DNA from: Hoskinsella mucinilytica
GTDB lineage: Bacteria; Bacillota_I; Bacilli_A; Erysipelotrichales; Erysipelotrichaceae
Direction: 5' to 3'
Length of the DNA stretch: 64,000 nucleotides
NCBI RefSeq assembly: GCF_045223415.1
Contig: NZ_JBEQZJ010000014.1
Span: forward strand, 14,811-78,810
Every line of letters starts with the position of its first letter. The first letter of the stretch is position 1. Positions 60,855 to 64,000 of the stretch are shown in pieces. Below the pieces are notes generated by a model. It made no database searches, had not been told where the DNA came from, and saw only the letters and a program-made list of their open reading frames with translations. The translations under genes and the position numbers were made by a program.

Positions 60855-61008
60855 TACATACAGGCAGATGAACTGCTTGTAGAATCTAATTGGTAATGGA
60901 AGAAAGTTTCCCCATCCCTATAAAAATCAAAAACTATCATGTTTACAATATGACTTCCATTACCTACCTTCATGCTAGACTCTCATTCCTCATGAGAGTC
61001 ATTTTTTT
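60855..61008 (+). ncRNA. structured intergenic RNA candidate
   Basis: Three helices occur in order. CAGGCAG/CTGCTTG is at 60861-60879. An exact 11-bp stem GGTAATGGAAG/CTTCCATTACC spans 60892-60964 with a 51-base loop. A terminator GACTCTCAT/ATGAGAGTC is at 60978-61000, followed by seven T. TATAGT and TATACA boxes precede the first stem, but no good -35 box was found. It fills most of the 389-base gap between the ABC permease and the EAL gene. SRP, 6S and c-di-GMP riboswitch signatures were looked for and not seen. Confidence 0.55.
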
Positions 61009-61088
61009 GTTTTAATCATCGTTATGATGATGTTAGGTAAGAATGAATATGTTATAATGGAAATAACTAGTAAAAGAGGTGCAAGGCT

Positions 61089-62351
61089 ATGATAGAAGAA
61101 ACCTTAACAGAATTAAAAATATATTATAAGCAAGCTTTGCATTCTGATAAGCATTACGCTTTGATGAATATGAATATAAAGAAATTTCGTTACTTAAATT
61201 ATGCTTATGGGAAAGAAGCCGCAGATCAGATGCTTCAAGTTGTTGAACAATTTCTTTGTGACTTTATAAAAGAAGATGGTATAGCGAAACAAATATATGC
61301 GGATGATTATGTGATGATCGTAACCTATGAAACAGCTCAACAGCTAGAAAAGAAATGGTTATATGATATCGTCGATGCTATTTTTGAAATTGATCATCCG
61401 ATTCTATATCATAATATTTATACATCTTTCGGTATCTTCCTCATGGACACAAAAGATGTTCCTTTTGAGGAAGCATGCGAAAAAGCACAGTTTAGTCGTA
61501 TCATGTGTGAAAGTCTAAAACGAAGAGCATTTAGCTACGAGTTTTATAATCAAAAACTGTATGATGACTATATGAATGCTTGTTACTTGGAGGAATACAG
61601 TGCTAAGGCTAGAGAAAAAGGCTTTTATCAAGTTTACATTCAGCCTAAAGTTGATTTAAAAACAAGAGAGATTACAGGAGGAGAAGCACTTCTTCGACTA
61701 TTTGATCAAGGAGAACTCATCCCTGTATCTAAGTTTCTGCCAATGTTAAACAAGAACGGCTATATCCGTATGATCGATCTTCAAGTATTCGAAACAGTAC
61801 TTAAAGAAATTCAAACAAGATTACAACTAGGTAAGCCTATGGTCAGAATCAGTTTCAATATTTCTAACTCCTTTTTCTATGATGAATTTATTATCCAGGA
61901 TTATCGTAATGTCCTTGAAAAATATGATGTAGATCGAAGCTACTTAGAATTAGAGTTTATGGAAAACATCAGCACCAATGAAGAAAAGATGAAAGAACAT
62001 ATCCGTTCTTTCCATGAAATGGGCTTTTATTGTTCTTTAGATGATTTCGGAAACGGTTTTTCTAATTTCAATCTTTTAAAGGATAGTAATCTAGATGTAA
62101 TCAAAATTGATCGTTGTTTCTTTCAAGAGAAATTAAGCGAAGATGCCAAAGAAATATTAAGAACCATCATTCATTTAATTAAAATCTTAGGTATGGAGGT
62201 CATCGCAGAAGGTGTAGAAAGGAAAGAAGATATAGACTTTCTATCAACGATTGATTGTGATGCCGTTCAAGGATTCTATTTCTATAAACCAATGCCAATG
62301 AAAGACTTTTTTGATTTAATTGACCAAACAAAAACACGTCAAGATTCTTAA
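61089..62351 (+). CDS. EAL-domain c-di-GMP phosphodiesterase with degenerate GGDEF domain
   Basis: This 420-residue cytoplasmic protein has N-terminal residues about 1-165 that follow the GGDEF fold, but the signature reads YADDY, so it cannot be a normal cyclase. The EAL domain (about 175-415) keeps the catalytic set: EALLR, Asn in ISFNIS, Glu in LEFMEN, DDFGNGFS, KIDR, AEGVE and VQGFYFYKP. It should hydrolyse c-di-GMP. An extended -10 promoter (TGTTATAAT, about 61051) precedes it. Confidence 0.92.
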   Translation: MIEETLTELKIYYKQALHSDKHYALMNMNIKKFRYLNYAYGKEAADQMLQVVEQFLCDFIKEDGIAKQIYADDYVMIVTYETAQQLEKKWLYDIVDAIFEIDHPILYHNIYTSFGIFLMDTKDVPFEEACEKAQFSRIMCESLKRRAFSYEFYNQKLYDDYMNACYLEEYSAKAREKGFYQVYIQPKVDLKTREITGGEALLRLFDQGELIPVSKFLPMLNKNGYIRMIDLQVFETVLKEIQTRLQLGKPMVRISFNISNSFFYDEFIIQDYRNVLEKYDVDRSYLELEFMENISTNEEKMKEHIRSFHEMGFYCSLDDFGNGFSNFNLLKDSNLDVIKIDRCFFQEKLSEDAKEILRTIIHLIKILGMEVIAEGVERKEDIDFLSTIDCDAVQGFYFYKPMPMKDFFDLIDQTKTRQDS

Positions 62352-62366
62352 TGACGTGTTTTTATT
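62331..62366. terminator. bidirectional terminator
   Basis: AAAACACGTCA pairs with TGACGTGTTTT around ten bases, with T-rich flanks. The loop holds the EAL stop codon; the NSS gene ends in the right arm. Confidence 0.9.
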
Positions 62367-63819
62367 TGTTATGTTTACGTTTCTTCATAAACGCCTGTAG
62401 AGGTATATATAAGATACAAATAATCACGATCAAAGGTATCATGATACTGAATGGACCATTGAATTTATCTAGATAGCCTTGTATAAAAATATATAATACG
62501 ATGATCGGTAAAATATAAGATATGTAAAATTTTAATGCTTTCGGGAATTTTAAACCTTTTCCTGTATTAGCTTCTTCAATAAAATGATCCCATCCCCATC
62601 CATAACGAAAGGTACAGAATAATAGATATAATAAAGAACCCAAAGGAAGTAAATTATTAGAAACGATAAAGTCTTCCAAATCCTGTATTGTGGTTCCTTC
62701 TCCCAATGGTTGAAGAAAACTTAATAGATTAAACCCTAGTGCACAAGGTAAGGATAATACTAAAATGGCGATAAAATTAACGGATACCGCTTTTTTTCTT
62801 GTCCATCCAAGATCCATCGCAAAAGCAACGATGTTTTCAAAAACTGCAATGATAGTAGTTAGTGCCGCAAAGGACATGAAAAGGAAAAATAACGTTCCCC
62901 ATAGCCTTCCTCCAGGCATTACATTAAAGACATTCGGCAGGGTCACAAAGACCAATCCCGGTCCACTTCCCGCATCCACATGAAAAGCAAAACATGCAGG
63001 AAAAATGATCAATCCGGCAACAAATGCAACCAATGTATCTAAGATACTGACATTCAAGCTTTCTCCAAGCAAGCTATGATCTTTTCCGATATAACTTCCA
63101 AATACAGCTAAGGCTCCAATCCCTAAACTTAACGTAAAAAACGCTTGACCCATAGCCGCAAACACCGAATTCCAAATTCCATTTTCTAACATTTTACTAA
63201 AATCAGGAATCAAATAAAATTTTAATCCTTCCATCGCATTTGGTAAAGTTACACTTCTTATTACCAAGACGATCATAACAACAAACAAACAGCTCATCAT
63301 ATATTTGCTTATTTTTTCCACACCATTTTGAAGTCCTTTACTACACACAACAAATCCAATGATAGTAATAGCGACCATCCAAAATAAATTTTCATAGGGA
63401 CTTGATAACATATCATCAAAGCCTTGTGTAACTGCTTGTGTTGCTTTACCGCTAAAATCTCCGGCTGCCATTTTCATACAATAATTTAACATCCATCCAC
63501 CAACTGTGGTGTAAAACATCATTAACAAATAATTTCCGCCCATACAAACATATTTGATCAAATGCCATTTGGTTCCTTTTGGTTCTAAAACATCAAAGGA
63601 TTTTGCGGATGATTTCTGTGATGCCCTACCAACAGAAAACTCCATAACCATTATCGGTAAACCAAGAATCACCAAAAACACCAGATATAGCAACACAAAT
63701 GCTGCTCCTCCATATTGACCTGTAATATAAGGAAATCTCCATACATTTCCTAACCCCACTGCACAGCCTGCAGAAATTAAGATAAACCCAATACGAGAGG
63801 AAAATTTCTCTCTTTTCAT
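62362..63819 (-). CDS. NSS-family Na+-dependent transporter
   Basis: This 485-residue symporter has eleven to twelve helices. The NSS signature is clear: GFILISAGCAVGLGNVWRFP (about 11-30) with the unwound Na+/substrate-binding TM1, GLPIMVMEF and AFFTLSLGIGALAVFGSY. Bacterial relatives (LeuT, MhsT, Tyt1) take up amino acids with sodium. A Na+-coupled carrier fits a sodium-linked membrane economy suggested by atpE. Single gene; 63820-64000 shows no further gene. Confidence 0.95.
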   Translation of the reverse strand: MKREKFSSRIGFILISAGCAVGLGNVWRFPYITGQYGGAAFVLLYLVFLVILGLPIMVMEFSVGRASQKSSAKSFDVLEPKGTKWHLIKYVCMGGNYLLMMFYTTVGGWMLNYCMKMAAGDFSGKATQAVTQGFDDMLSSPYENLFWMVAITIIGFVVCSKGLQNGVEKISKYMMSCLFVVMIVLVIRSVTLPNAMEGLKFYLIPDFSKMLENGIWNSVFAAMGQAFFTLSLGIGALAVFGSYIGKDHSLLGESLNVSILDTLVAFVAGLIIFPACFAFHVDAGSGPGLVFVTLPNVFNVMPGGRLWGTLFFLFMSFAALTTIIAVFENIVAFAMDLGWTRKKAVSVNFIAILVLSLPCALGFNLLSFLQPLGEGTTIQDLEDFIVSNNLLPLGSLLYLLFCTFRYGWGWDHFIEEANTGKGLKFPKALKFYISYILPIIVLYIFIQGYLDKFNGPFSIMIPLIVIICILYIPLQAFMKKRKHNK

Positions 63820-64000
63820 ATACTCACTCCACTCTTTACCAATTTATTTTAAATTGGAAGGTTAATGATGTCAAACGTATTTGTATTTCTTTTCATGAAT
63901 CACATGTGAAAAGTTAAATTCCACCGAAACAACAAAGCATAAAGTTTTTTTACTCAACGTGATTTAAATGATCCTTCTGGTTTAAAAAACGAAAAAAATT

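Noticed and set aside
60855..61008. SRP RNA, 6S RNA or c-di-GMP riboswitch
   Set aside because: The conserved SRP tetraloop region, the 6S central bubble layout and the GEMM core are not visible.

Overview
The window is low-GC Bacillota chromosome. Gene content and order (upp joined to an F-type ATP synthase operon, a ywiB-argS-rpoE operon, a T-box-controlled metG, a c-di-AMP receptor) and the many short AT-rich membrane proteins fit a gut-type Erysipelotrichia. The taxonomic call is an inference from gene content. I saw no rRNA, tRNA, CRISPR array, insertion sequence or prophage genes.

Layout. 1-3317 (minus): upp followed by atpZ-like, atpI-like, atpB, atpE, atpF, atpH and the first codons of atpA; the c subunit carries the residues associated with Na+ coupling. 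3658-10181 (minus): an accessory block holding a complete Agr-type peptide quorum-sensing system (LytTR regulator, sensor kinase, AgrB protease, and a very short AgrD-like propeptide with no cysteine). A secreted protein of unknown function is translationally coupled to the propeptide, followed by a three-membrane-protein plus ATPase ABC module. Direct repeats 21 bp apart sit just upstream of the agrB promoter, and a decayed copy of the agrC 3' end lies beside them. 10317-12390: small membrane proteins and two lipoproteins of unknown function.

12548-18835: metG with its T-box leader, a DUF89 protein, an RDD-PHP fusion with a damaged metal site, a zinc-ribbon protein and a VanZ-like protein. 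18907-29796: a divergent glycosaminoglycan utilisation locus. On the minus side are unsaturated glucuronyl hydrolase, PTS IIB-IIC-IID, heparinase II/III-like protein, a HAD phosphatase and a LacI regulator. On the plus side are a KDPG aldolase fused to an extra domain, KDG kinase, a KduD/DhuD dehydrogenase and an RpiB-type DhuI isomerase. Together these turn unsaturated uronate disaccharides into pyruvate and glyceraldehyde 3-phosphate. Four near-identical palindromes (GTAAAC-N2-GTTTAC) mark the LacI regulon. No PTS IIA gene is visible.

30007-41790: two membrane proteins of unknown function, fba, rpoE, argS, a YwiB-like protein, an AraC regulator surrounded by AT-rich repeats, a class A penicillin-binding protein, a secreted repeat protein with an NlpC/P60-like domain, and nagA. 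41939-51803: a small membrane peptide, an OmpR-type two-component system, a PAS-GGDEF cyclase, a c-di-AMP receptor, a patatin, a second AraC regulator, an intact PHP phosphoesterase and ychF. 51928-63819: a DUF7916 protein with an RpiR regulator, an XRE regulator with two related membrane proteins, DUF951, folD, dtd, map, DUF5662, a Bce-like ABC transporter, a structured intergenic RNA candidate, a GGDEF-like/EAL protein and a Na+-dependent NSS transporter.

The most novel-looking element is the Agr-like block: a cysteine-less, probably serine-lactone signal peptide, a sensor kinase whose ATP-binding domain looks degenerate, and an operon that runs straight into a secreted protein and an ABC module.
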